Part shown: piece after piece, positions 25,987-36,400 of the stretch
Layout of the letters: every line of letters begins with the position of its first letter
How positions within the stretch are numbered: position 1 is the stretch's first letter
Source: Cheilinus undulatus
Lineage: Eukaryota; Chordata; Actinopteri; Labriformes; Labridae
Direction of reading: 5' to 3'
DNA: 64,000 nt
Assembly: GCF_018320785.1 (NCBI RefSeq)
Contig: NC_054868.1
Span: forward strand, 42,973,874 to 43,037,873
The notes under the pieces: model-generated
The model's database searches: none
Told to the model about the DNA's origin: nothing
The model's input: only the letters and a program-made list of their open reading frames with translations
Program-made: the position numbers and the translations under genes

Positions 25987-26740
25987 CCTTAGGCTATAAT
26001 TATTCTCCACATCCCCCCCAATACTCCACTCTAAAGATGTGGACTTTATTTTTTGGACGATTATTTCCCCATGCAGAGACATCCAGAGCACTACCGAGGT
26101 TGTGCAAATCCTCCTTCCCCCCAGGCGAGCTTACACCCCTTACAACAGCCACAATTTCGTCCCAACCATGCCTAAATTGGTTGGGACCATTTTGCAACCA
26201 CATACAGTAATGTATGTGCAAAGTTTCAAGAAAATTCCTCATAATACTGTTACATCACAGGATGAGCATGAGGCTAAATGAACTGCACAGACAATCTAAA
26301 ACCTCTAGAGTCTTATCAACTCCAACCAAGGGTCAGAGTGGACATTTTTGCATAGCGTCCTCGAGAAATTGCATTCACATGCAAGAGATTAACTTAAGGC
26401 TGAATGATCTTTACCTCTGACCGCTTTAATCTAATAAATTTGTCTCTGGCATTAGTGCAAAGTTAAAAGAAAACCCAAGAAAATGTTCCTGCCTAAATCT
26501 TTTAAAGCAACCTTTTAATACTGCATTCAAAAGCAAGGATGAACATGAGGCCTTGTGACCTTCATCTTTGAGCTTCAACCTCCAAAATATTTTCAGATCA
26601 CCCTTCTGTCAAAGTGAACATTAGTTCAATGTTGTACAAATGTAAAACAAGTTTGTACATGATGGGATGTCAAATTCAGAAGATAAGATCAGACAGACAG
26701 AGTGGTCAACCTGAAACCATAACCTTTCCGGCCTTAGGGA

Positions 26741-28036
26741 AGCATTAAAGGCATCATAAAATGTCCAGAAACTGAACCACAGAGAATCCACTCAGCCTCT
26801 GAATGTAAGTAAAATCTCTTAATCTCAGATTAAGTCGTTCTGCTTGGATTGAAGCTCTCAGCACTGTCCAGCCATTGATTAGAGACATGTTCAATAATTC
26901 AAATAATAGCATTGAATGAGAGCATGCAATTCATCATCAGTCATCTCATTTTGGTATTAGTCAACGACCCCTGCAGGCACAGCAGCTAAATCATCCTGTG
27001 ACATAATGGATGGGGTCATTTGTAACTGTGTCATGCTATGATTACTGCTTTGTTACGATGGATCCTTCTGACCTGGATATGATTCAGACAGTGAAGAGCT
27101 CCGGTCATTATAATCATTAACCTGAATGTGTTCTCCTATAAGCTCCAGCCAGCAGGGTGAAGAGAGGTCAAAAGTCGTTCACATTCGTTGTACAAACAAA
27201 TTTCGGAAAACACAGAATTTCAAACACGCGGGAGTGCCATTCCTCCAGTGGAAACAGTTGAATAATTTTGTTTGAGCCTCATTAAAGCTGTGTTTCATTA
27301 GTGATTCCACTTCTCCTCATTCAGTCCCCCTAAGCTCTGGTGTTATGTAACGCCACTTGATGCACGGAGGCCACTTGGAGAGCAGAGGAGAAGTGGGTGG
27401 GAGACGAGTGGGGATTTTAATGGAATGCACTTGCCCTTGTTGTTTCTTAGTCACCGCGGATCGCTGGCTGTGTGCAGCCTTGTTATTTGACTTCAAGGTA
27501 CTTCATGAAAACTGCTAATGCCCATTGATGAATGTGGATCTTGACATAAACACTTATGGTTGGTTCGCTCTGACATCTTCTTGGTTTGTTACAATTACAA
27601 ACATTAGTTTTAAACACTTTTAATCACTTTCTTGTTGACTTGAGAGCGGAAACTTTGATGCATAATGGTTGACCGTTGATGTGATTATCGACTGTTGTTG
27701 ATGACTCACTCCCTCAGCCATCGAGAGGTCGATCTCTCGAATTTCGCTTGAGTTTTTCTGAATGACACTTATCATGGCGGCGGGGATTCCCCGGGGGCAA
27801 GTGCAGGGGGGAGGTTAACTGGGGCTTGTTGAAGGACTCTCGAAAATTAGGTCAAGTCTGAGAAAATAACCCTGATGATGTCATAGTGATGTCATCAGGG
27901 TCATCCTGAGTTGGTCTCAAGGTTTTAAACTGAGAGTTGGTGTTACATACTCATAAGCTGGAGTTTGAAAGTTTTTAACCAGTATTAACCAACATGTGCA
28001 GGGGCATCACAGGGAAGGTAAAAAGTGATAGAATTT
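26741..28036. other. Noncoding
   Basis: No open frame. 27869-27901 has CCCTGATGA and TCATCAGGG arms around two TGATGTCA-like ATF/CRE half sites. GC content rises locally at 27775-27830 (GGCGGCGGGGATTCCCCGGG). Confidence 0.35.
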
Positions 28037-28837
28037 ATGGACAAAAGTATTTGTCCAATTGACCATTACACCAACAGTGACTGTAATGATATTATATCCA
28101 AATACATGCACTTTAAGATAGAATTAAACCCCTTTATGTATCTGTAAAGATTCACACAAGATATCCAAGTATATTTGTGGGAATTTGTGCCCATTTAGTC
28201 GGTAGAACATTTATGAGGGCAGGCACTGATGTTGACCAAGAAGGCCTGGCTTCATCCCAAAGGTGGTAGAGGTCAGGACTTTGTGCAGGCAAGTCAAGTT
28301 CTCCCACACTGAACTCATCAAACCATTTCTTGTGTTTCAAGTACATGGGCCAGACATGGCCATCGAACAGGCCGGGTGGATCTGGCACCGTGTAGTTCCT
28401 AGAGCACCTCCTCTTTTTGCATTCTTCATATGGGATGGAAATAAAGTAACATTGGTTCAGCACGTTGATCAAAGGTTCGTAGGTGTAAAGCAGAAAGCCT
28501 TCCACAGTAAGGATGTGAGTCTCCTCCTCCTTAGTGTCAGACTTTGGGATGATCTCAGTGTCCAGGGTGTTATTAACGCCATGAGAACAAACTTCACCGG
28601 TTTATCCGACCATGCGTAGATCATACTCATCATGGTGTCCATGTCCAGAGCATTGATGACATCGTACTGCTTAAAGCCATCTTCACCAACTTCAATCTGA
28701 TCGTGGGTCTTTATAGACCTTTCTTTGTGCACTGGGGCACAGTCATGTTGGAATAAAAATGGCCTTCCCCAAACTGTTGGCACAAGGTGGAAGCATAGCA
28801 TTGACCAAAATGTCTCAGTTGAATAAAGTATTATCAA
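28037..28837 (-). mobile_element. Dead Tc1-like element carrying a host-gene insert
   Basis: The minus strand reads Tc1-type transposase in two pieces. 28707-28837 gives [19 protein letters not shown], the Tc1 sequence around the second catalytic Asp. 28152-28326 gives [19 protein letters not shown], the stretch leading to the third catalytic residue, where the usual NPIE is deleted so the catalytic Glu is lost. Between them lies the nmrk2-like fragment (separate entry). The 3' side reaches a Tc1-type end, TGGACAAAAGTATTTGTCCA, at about 28039. The N-terminal half and the other terminal repeat are missing; the sequence abuts another repeat at about 28838. It cannot be autonomous. Confidence 0.8.
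28327..28706 (-). pseudogene. nmrk2: Nicotinamide riboside kinase 2 fragment, intronless, inside a Tc1-like transposase
   Basis: Minus-strand translation gives [14 protein letters not shown], then after one frameshift near 28590 [21 protein letters not shown] and [20 protein letters not shown]. These match the middle of vertebrate NMRK2 (ITGB1BP3), including the YEECK-RR lid and the [11 protein letters not shown] signature, more closely than NMRK1 (where human has [16 protein letters not shown]). NMRK2 phosphorylates nicotinamide riboside to NMN. The P-loop N-terminus and the C-terminus are absent, so this copy has no kinase activity. Both ends abut Tc1 transposase sequence: the upstream part stops at SIKT and the downstream part resumes at WFDEF, adjacent residues in an uninterrupted Tc1 protein. 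No intron-like gap is seen across about 380 bp, which suggests an mRNA-derived or single-exon origin. Confidence 0.85.
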
Positions 28838-29321
28838 TCAATCAATCTTTCTTTGTTATAGCACTGATTCAAAACAAAAACTATCTCAAGACACTTTACA
28901 AAGAGGACAGGTCTGGACAGGTTTGCAGAGGCTTATTATAGTAGACCAGTGTTACTGGTTAATATCATAATAAAGACATTAAGATTGCCTTTCACTGGAG
29001 ATAAGGGCCAATCCAAAACCCTGAAAAACAACCAGAAGAAACAGCTTATAGCCAGCTGAATACTCGTTACTCAAAACATTTGATTTGACGCAAAAACTGC
29101 CTTTGAAGAAAGGCAAAGGTGCAAGACTGTGATACCATGGACCCATTTTAGCAGTATAGGTGCGCAAACGGTTGCTTGCTTTAGCTATGTTAGCTTAAGC
29201 TGAAATAGCTTCCTAGCTGCATGGTTAACTTTACTATGTAAGCCAATGTAGCCAAGTTAGCTTTGGGTTAAGCTAACGTGAGCACTGCTTAACTACTTGT
29301 ATAACGGGTCTACTTTAGCAA
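28838..29321. other. Dispersed repeat tail and TAGCTA-rich DNA
   Basis: 28838-28960 carries (AATC)n, then AAAACTATCTCAAGACACTT and GAGGACAGGTCTGGACAGG, a frequent fish repeat; AGAGGACAGGTCTG recurs at about 60623. 29175-29321 is a diffuse prelude to the 137-bp tandem repeat. Confidence 0.4.
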
Positions 29322-29860
29322 ACATAGCATAATCTATCTCGGATCATGTAGCTCCAATTGCTTTAGCTATGTTAGTTACTTAGCTTTGTTACCTACGTAG
29401 TCATTGCAGTTTTGTTAGCCTTAGATGTAGTTGCATAGCAACATTACATATGTAGCTAACATAGCATAATCTTACATAGCTAACGTAGCTCCAATTGCTT
29501 TTGCTATGTTAGTTATGTAGCTTTGTTACCTACATAGCAATTGTGACTTTGTTAGCCTTTGATTTAGCTGTGTAGCGATGTGACCCATGTAGCTAACATA
29601 GCATAATCTTACATAGCTAACGTAGCTCCAGTTGCTTTTGCTATGTTAGTTATGTAGCTTTGTTACCTACATAGCAATTGTGACTTTGTTAGCCTTTGAT
29701 TTAGCTGTGTAGCGATGTGACCCATGTAGCTAACATAGCATAATCTTACATAGCTAACGTAGCTCCAGTTGCTTTTGCTTAGCTTAGTTATCTTTAGTCT
29801 TAGTTATATTAGCTGCATTAGAGTGTTTCATTGAGAACAACTTTTTTTCTCTAGGCAGAC
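29322..29860. repeat. Tandem repeat, 137-bp unit, four copies
   Basis: The anchor ACATAGCATAAT recurs at 29322, 29459, 29596 and 29733, exactly 137 bp apart. The copies at 29459 and 29596 are nearly identical, the first is diverged and the last is partial. The unit is itself built from shorter TAGCTA/TTAGC motifs, and a looser version of these extends left to about 29175. Confidence 0.88.
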
Positions 29861-30791
29861 TTAATATTCAGGTCTATTTTTGTCTGTAATTAGGTTTTGC
29901 AGGTCAGGTTTTTGCCTTTTAATTTCAGGTTTCCTCACCCTTACCTTAATCCTTATCCTAACCCTAATCGTGAGTTTAATCTGACTTTATTTTGAAAGTA
30001 TTAGCATGTGTTGGTCATTTTGAGAGGTGTGGCTTCTCACTGGGGGGGGGGGTCTGCAGCCACAGTGACTTGTTCTTTTACCCCTTTATTGTCATCTGTA
30101 TAGCTAACATAGCTTCAAAATTAAAAAAAAAATATTATTATACACTTGATTTGTTTACTTGATTGACTTTTAACACACTTTACCTTCTCTTAAAGGTGTC
30201 TATTCAGGCACAGTTTAGACACCAGTACTGTTAAAAAAAAAAGTATCAGTTTAGAGCTGGTTTTGTTAACCAACCCCACTGAAAAGCTAGGTCTTAATTC
30301 GCACATCCCTGTTGTTTTCATGTGTCTGATTAACAGTGAAGGATAGCTTACACAGAGACAGTGCATGTGATGATAAGCAGGAATGAACAGACTTGAGGAG
30401 ATGTTATTTGGGTTCATAGAGAGGGAAAACTGCCACCAAGAGTTTGGAAATTAACATTCAGAGGAAACCCTGCACCCTAATGAAAGGCTTGTGTTTGTTG
30501 TGGTGTGTGTTGACATAATGAATATGTAAAAGTGTTTGTTTTTACAGTCGCTCTGTACCAAGAAAGTAAGGCCTTTCATTCACATAAAGTATGCACAAAG
30601 AGTAAAATATATCTGTTTTTTACATCGAACATCTTGAGCATTTCAAACATGCTTCATTCTGTTTCTTCCATTTGAGTGTGGCAAAAAATGGGACAACAAA
30701 CACAGCACACAGTCTGTGATGGACAGCAATTTAATTCCCCCATGTAACTTTTTGTCTAAAACTAACAATGATAGATAAATATAGATCTAGC
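29861..30791. other. Noncoding, downstream of cyp4v
   Basis: Contains a G-run at 30042-30051 and a single CCTAACCCTAATC near 29957. No gene recognised. Confidence 0.35.
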
Positions 30792-30797
30792 TTTATT
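30792..30797 (-). terminator. Candidate cyp4v polyadenylation signal
   Basis: AATAAA on the minus strand 184 bp after the CYP4V stop, in AT-rich sequence. It is the first canonical signal I see, implying a 3' UTR of roughly 200 bp. Confidence 0.5.
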
Positions 30798-30980
30798 TTT
30801 ATGAGGCTTATTTTTGTAATTAGGATGTCAAAGATGATGAGAAAACTCTAAAATCCAAACACAGAAGGCATCTCTTTGACCTCTAGGGTTATTTTGGAAA
30901 CAGTGCAGCGTCAGTCATTGTTCAAATTAGCAACTAAAAACAGAGACATGAGGGAAGGAGACAGGAAGGAGTTCCACATT

Positions 30981-31153
30981 TTATGTAGACTTGTTCTTCC
31001 TCCTCTCCAGTTTGATCAGGATGCCCCTCTCTGGTCGCAGGATGAGCTCTCCCACTGGTCGCAGCTCCTCACGTGTCTGACATGCCTCCACGTTAAAGTT
31101 ACGAAGAATGGACGCCAGGATCACCTTTTCCTCCATCAGTGCAAATTTCTGAC
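30981..31153 (-). CDS. cyp4v2: cyp4v exon 11 (C-terminus, stop)
   Basis: Acceptor TCCCCAG|GTCAGA. Encodes [20 protein letters not shown] through to a basic tail RRKNKST and TAA. The human tail is similarly basic but longer. Confidence 0.94.
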
Positions 31154-33353
31154 CTGGGGAGGGTTAGCACATTGGTAGTTCCAAATTAAAGCACAGATTT
31201 AAGAATCTCAAAGAGGAAAAACTAAAGTCCTGCATGAATAAAAATCCTGAATCCTGTCCTGTTCTTACCGATACAGTTACGAAGTCCAGCAGAGAAGGGG
31301 ATGTACGCATACGGAGGTCTGCCCACTGAATTCTCAGGCAGGAAGCGGTCAGGTCTGAACTCCTCGGGGTCGGGGAAGTACCGTGGGTCACGATGGAGAG
31401 CGTAGGTTATGATGACGGCATTGGCACCTTTGGGAACCTTATAACCATCTATAGAAACAACAAAATCTTCATCACTGTGGGAATTGGTAGTCTAATCACC
31501 ACCGAATGAATACAGATGAGTTGGATCACAAAACTCAAAACTACTGGTGCACAGTTGAATATTATTGTCTTATCTCCGTTTTCTGAGATCTGTAACCTCA
31601 GTCAAAGGATTGGCTGCATGAACAAATACCTTTAGAATCAAGGCCTAAAGAATAACTCCTCTAAAAGACATATTTAAACAAAGTTAATAACTTACAAATT
31701 GGCTTAATAGGTGAAAAAAGGCACAATACACTCGCAGGAGAGAATAGGAACCATTCAGCATGTTATTGATGCACAATTTCAAGTGTTTGCTTCATCTCTG
31801 TATCTCTTGAATCCTAATTCCTTTCTATTTTTCATCCTTTTCCTCTACCCAGCATTGCAGTTATAAAGGACAGACTTGAAATGACCATGACCTCTTAACA
31901 CCACAGTACATGGTTGTATCCACACAAAGCATTATGAAGATTGCCTGTGACTTTGAAACAGTACCAAGCAGTACCAACACATTAGTGCTAAATTATTTTT
32001 TGAGGAGTGGTTTGGCTTTTGCCCCACAACTGAGTTTAGAAAATAGAGTATGGTTTGGTTTATTATTATGTCATGTTTGGCTAGGTGATGTTCCTTTTAT
32101 CACATACTTTACAGCTCGTTAAGTCAGAATCCAGTATTACCTGTTGCAGTGTGTTACAGTGCAATATATCAAAGACATTATGCTATATAACTTTGCTATT
32201 TATCACTAGAACCACCAGGGATCTCTATATACCTTAAACAGCCAGTGGGTAAAATTTACCTATTACTAAAGTGCATAATTTTTTAGAAAGAGCACTGAAA
32301 AAGAGCAGTTATTTGACCACAGACTATGAAAAGCCATTAACCAGAGAGAGAGCACCAGACCAGCGTCTGATGAAGATCCATCACATCCACAATCGTCTTA
32401 AGACTGACCACTCAGTCCTGAAACTTTCACACCATCAGATTTTCACTTCACTCAAAGTGTTGAGCAAATCTACTGATATTTCACGCTCATAAATGTCTTT
32501 TTTGCAATTTTTAAGTTGATCTATAATTTGTGATTAAAGTCTAACAAAAGACAGTTTGTTTTCATGGTAACATCTATTGTGAAATAAAACAGCGGGAAAA
32601 TCAATGCTATCTTCAGGGGTAAAATTTACCAACATTACAGTTCTAAGTATGAATAACCATTTAAGAAATCTGGATTCATGCAAACATTTTTATGACACCA
32701 GGTGTTGCAAAACAAGCTAAGAGAAGTCAATGTCTGACAATATCAATATAAAGTTAGACACATGTGAAGAACATACTCAGGTAAATTTTACACAATGATT
32801 CTGTTGTTAACTTTATCTACTTTACATTATATTTTCATCTTTTTTTTTTTTTATGCTGCAGACAAAACAGCAAAAAGCAGAAGTTGTTAGCCTGTGTGCA
32901 ACCTCAATCAGAGCTGCAGCATCGTTTAACTTTGTGGGAGGGTTTTAATAAATTCACAGCAAACATCAGGGACATTTTCAGGGACAGCACAATCCAGTCT
33001 CTTAAAACGGGAACTGTCCCCAGAAATCAGGGATGCCTGGTTACCCTCTGCTATATGCAACGTAACACAAGGTAACGTAGGATAACATTGCATCACTTTA
33101 CAGAAGGTCAGTTTATGTCATTAAATGTTAATTTTCTTTGATGGTTATGTTACATTACTTTGTAATGTTACTTAACTTTAAGCAGCAATAATTTAGTTTA
33201 CATTAGACTAATTCGGGTTTATGTAGTTAGTAATACCAATCTAAGACATGCTTAGTGGGGTGCAGATAGCCTAGCTGTTAGATCATGCCCCATGTTCATA
33301 CAGTAAGTGGCTCCCTCATCCCTGTTTCTGCCCCTATCAATTGTTCTGTACTC

Positions 33354-33430
<77 letters not shown>

Positions 33431-36400
33431 ATTCTTATTGATTGGGTATGCTTAAATAGCTAGTGAATGACTGACAAGGCAATCAGACAATAATTGTCAG
33501 GATTTTGGGAGGTCCATTTAGATATCAGGGGGCCCTGGTTGGCCCCAGCTATCACTGGCGCTACCCCTGGAATGCCACTGGTACAGCTTTTTGCAGCCAT
33601 AATCCATCATGGCGTTATAAATCAAGATATTTTTTTAGATGGTTGGCAAAGTCACAGAAAAATAAATTTGGCTTGTCAAAATGTTTGTCTACAGAATTGG
33701 CACGGCAGCACCATCCTGTGCTGAAACTACTTATTATAATATAGTTTAGCACAAGCTTTATGTTCTGTTATGGGCTGTGTTTCTTTTATTTATAAAATTT
33801 GCTGAGGTCCAATGAAAATTGGACTGCTGGCCACATTTGGCCCTCAGGCCATGGTTTGGACACCCCTGCTTTAGGGGTCATGCTAATTTTTTTCACTTCA
33901 GCAGGTGATAATTGAGTGGCAAATGCATCAAAGTGTGTTTGTCTGCATGATCACTACACATTTCTTCCAAGGCATTTGAATTGTTTCACAAGAGCTTTAG
34001 AAGTTTACCTTATTTATTCTACTACCACAAAAAGCCCCAATCAGCTGTAGAGATATAAAATGTTTATATGTAATTTTAAAAGGTACCTTGTTGGAGAAAA
34101 GGTTGAGAAACACTGCATTAGGTTACTTTGTGTTATCTTTTATCATCTTTTTAGTTAATGTCATACTGCGTATAGCATCACTTTTATAGAAATCTTATTC
34201 TACTACAACCAAGTTCTATGTAAAGTAGTAGTGATCATTTTACAGACAGGTAAATATCATCCTGGAAGGTGCCTGGCTTCACATAACATGATTCAGTCCT
34301 CTGCTATTTCTTTGCCACATGAGAAGGAAAGCTATTTTTCAGTAGGAAATAACAGAAGCAGCCTGGCATCCCTCAGCCTCTATTAAGAAACACCATTTCC
34401 ATGGGGGGATTTACACACGACAAATGTTTCCTTTAGGTGTCATCACTCTTCTGTAACTCACTGATATGGCAGTCTTCACGGATGAAGCGGGCAAAGAAAG
34501 GCACAGAGGGGTAGAGTCTCAGAGCCTCCTTGATTACACAGTCCAGGTATTTAAGCTTCTTCAGGTCCTCGGAGGTGGCAGGCCGGTCAGACGTACCTTT
34601 GCACATTAAACAGGGATTAATTTCATGCTCTGTGTTCCTGCTGTTACACTTTCCCCTACTTCGATATCTGTGATATGTCCTGGAAAAGATAAGAATTTAA
34701 TGGTACTGTTTTGTTTAAATTACATGCCCAACAGATATGTAATGATATGTGATAAGACATACGTTTAAAGTCAGAGAAATTATTAACTGGGCAAAGTGCT
34801 GCTCAGTGCTCCTCTGGCACCAGCTTAGCATCTGTTATTGCTACAAGAGCAGCTCGTTTACGTCATGGAAAAAATGCAGCGAGGCCTGATGTTACATCCA
34901 CACAGCAGTGACAGAAAATTCAATTATTCTCTATGTGTTTTGGCAAGGATTTTCACAGCTTTTATGTCCTATGTAAGCTCCTTTTGACTTAAAATGAAAC
35001 AAATGAGTCCATGCAGGGATGAGTCAAAAAGGCCTTTGAGGCAGGAAAATGTATGATATCATGAAAGTGAGAAGGTGTGTGGTGACTAGGGAGAGGGCAC
35101 GTTACCGAACACCTCGTCCAGCTCTTGTTGAACTTTACGGTGCACCTCAGGGTGGGAGCCCAGCAGATGCACGGCCCAGTTCATGGAGGCCGCTGTGGTG
35201 TCATGTCCCTGCAAAAAGAAGAGAGTTAAACACAGGGAAAAAACAGAATTTACATGTTTGGAGCTGCACTAATTGATTTACATTTGTTTTGTTTTGTTTT
35301 GGCCTCCTGGGGCAGTGGAAAAAAGGAAAGCATTTGCCTGGAATTTAAAGTTGTCCCTGTGAATGTGCTAGAGAAGGGTTGGTATGCAGGGACAGCCTGG
35401 GATGATAATTCATGCTGGGAGTTTGATTTAATCCCAGACCACCATGTCCACATGAACCACTGATTGTGTAAGCCAACTGTATCTCGACCTCTACATTTAA
35501 CATTCAGTAAAACAGTGGCTGCAGTAGTCAGACTGTTGTGTTTAAAAGGTAAACTTGTGCTACATTTGACTCAAAGCAAATGTTATTTTACTCCACCAAA
35601 CAGTCTGGGTCAGTTTGGTTTAGAACAGTATGCAAACATTTGCATTTCCACTCTCAAAAGCTGGGGAAGGTACCAAAAAGTGCATTGCCCCACTTTTTGG
35701 TACCCTTCTGTTGAAGTGCCAAGTGTCCCTATTCAACCCTAATTGGGTGGAGCTAGACTCACTGCAGTCTACTGATTGGTTGAAAGACTCTTAACTTCCC
35801 ATGTGACAGCATGGTACACAATTATTTACATTTCCACTGTTAGACGATAGAAAGGGTACAAAAACAGATCTGTACTGTCCTACTTTATGGCAACCTTATG
35901 TTGAAATACCAGGCGTACCCATTCAACCCTTGTAGGTGGAGCTAGACTCACTCCAGTCCACCGATTGGTCAAAAGAATCTTCACTCCCCGTTCGACAGCA
36001 GAAATCATTCATATGTGCCATCATGTTTTGTGCTGACCTGTGCAGCTTTCCTCTCCTATACAAAGTTAGGACTCTCAGGAAGGCCCAGTCAATCCTGGTT
36101 GATCACAGCCATCCTTTTCTTCCTGGATGTAAGCAGCTACCGTCTGACCACAGATTCAGCCTGCAAGCATGCAGGAATAAAAGGCTAAAAACATATTTGT
36201 CCCTGCTGCCATTGGCATTTTAAATGAATTATTGTCTGCCTTAATTTTGTGGATGTATGTCCAACTGCCTGCAAACAAATTGCCCTTCACAGGGATGATA
36301 ACCTAAACCAAGTGAGGTACTAGTTAGACTGAAATGACACCTCAGTTTAAAACCAATGACCAGCAACTAGGGATGTGTCATTAAAGAATAAGCTGGTTTT

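Larger units (their letters stand above)
22900..26740. repeat. Degenerate tandem array of a fish repeat, monomer about 150-180 bp
   Basis: The phrases ACAAGCAAGGGATGAACATG, AATGACCTTGACCTTTGACC, TCCAAAATCTAATCA and AGTCAAAGTGAACATTTGTGC recur in fixed order from about 22.9 to 25.0 kb and again from 26.2 to 26.7 kb. A hAT-like element at 25202-25986 and another dispersed repeat at about 23310-23590 interrupt it. The right end (GACAGACAGAGTGGTCAACC then a CTTTCCGGCCTTA block) looks like the family's usual terminus. Related reverse pieces occur at 39880-40230. Confidence 0.75.
31449..34461. other. cyp4v intron 9, about 3 kb
   Basis: The longest CYP4V intron. Holds the SINE fragment at 33.26 kb, the (AT)n tract at 33.36 kb and the hAT end at 33.8 kb. 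31.5-33.2 kb is AT-rich without a recognised element, and frames such as 31910-32122 are unmatched. Confidence 0.6.

Noticed and set aside
28152..28837. Functional nmrk2 or functional transposase
   Set aside because: The kinase part lacks its P-loop end and is frameshifted. The transposase lacks its N-terminal half and the NPIE catalytic residue.
29945..29970. Interstitial telomere repeat (CCTAACCCTAATC)
   Set aside because: Only about two imperfect units; chance or decay product.
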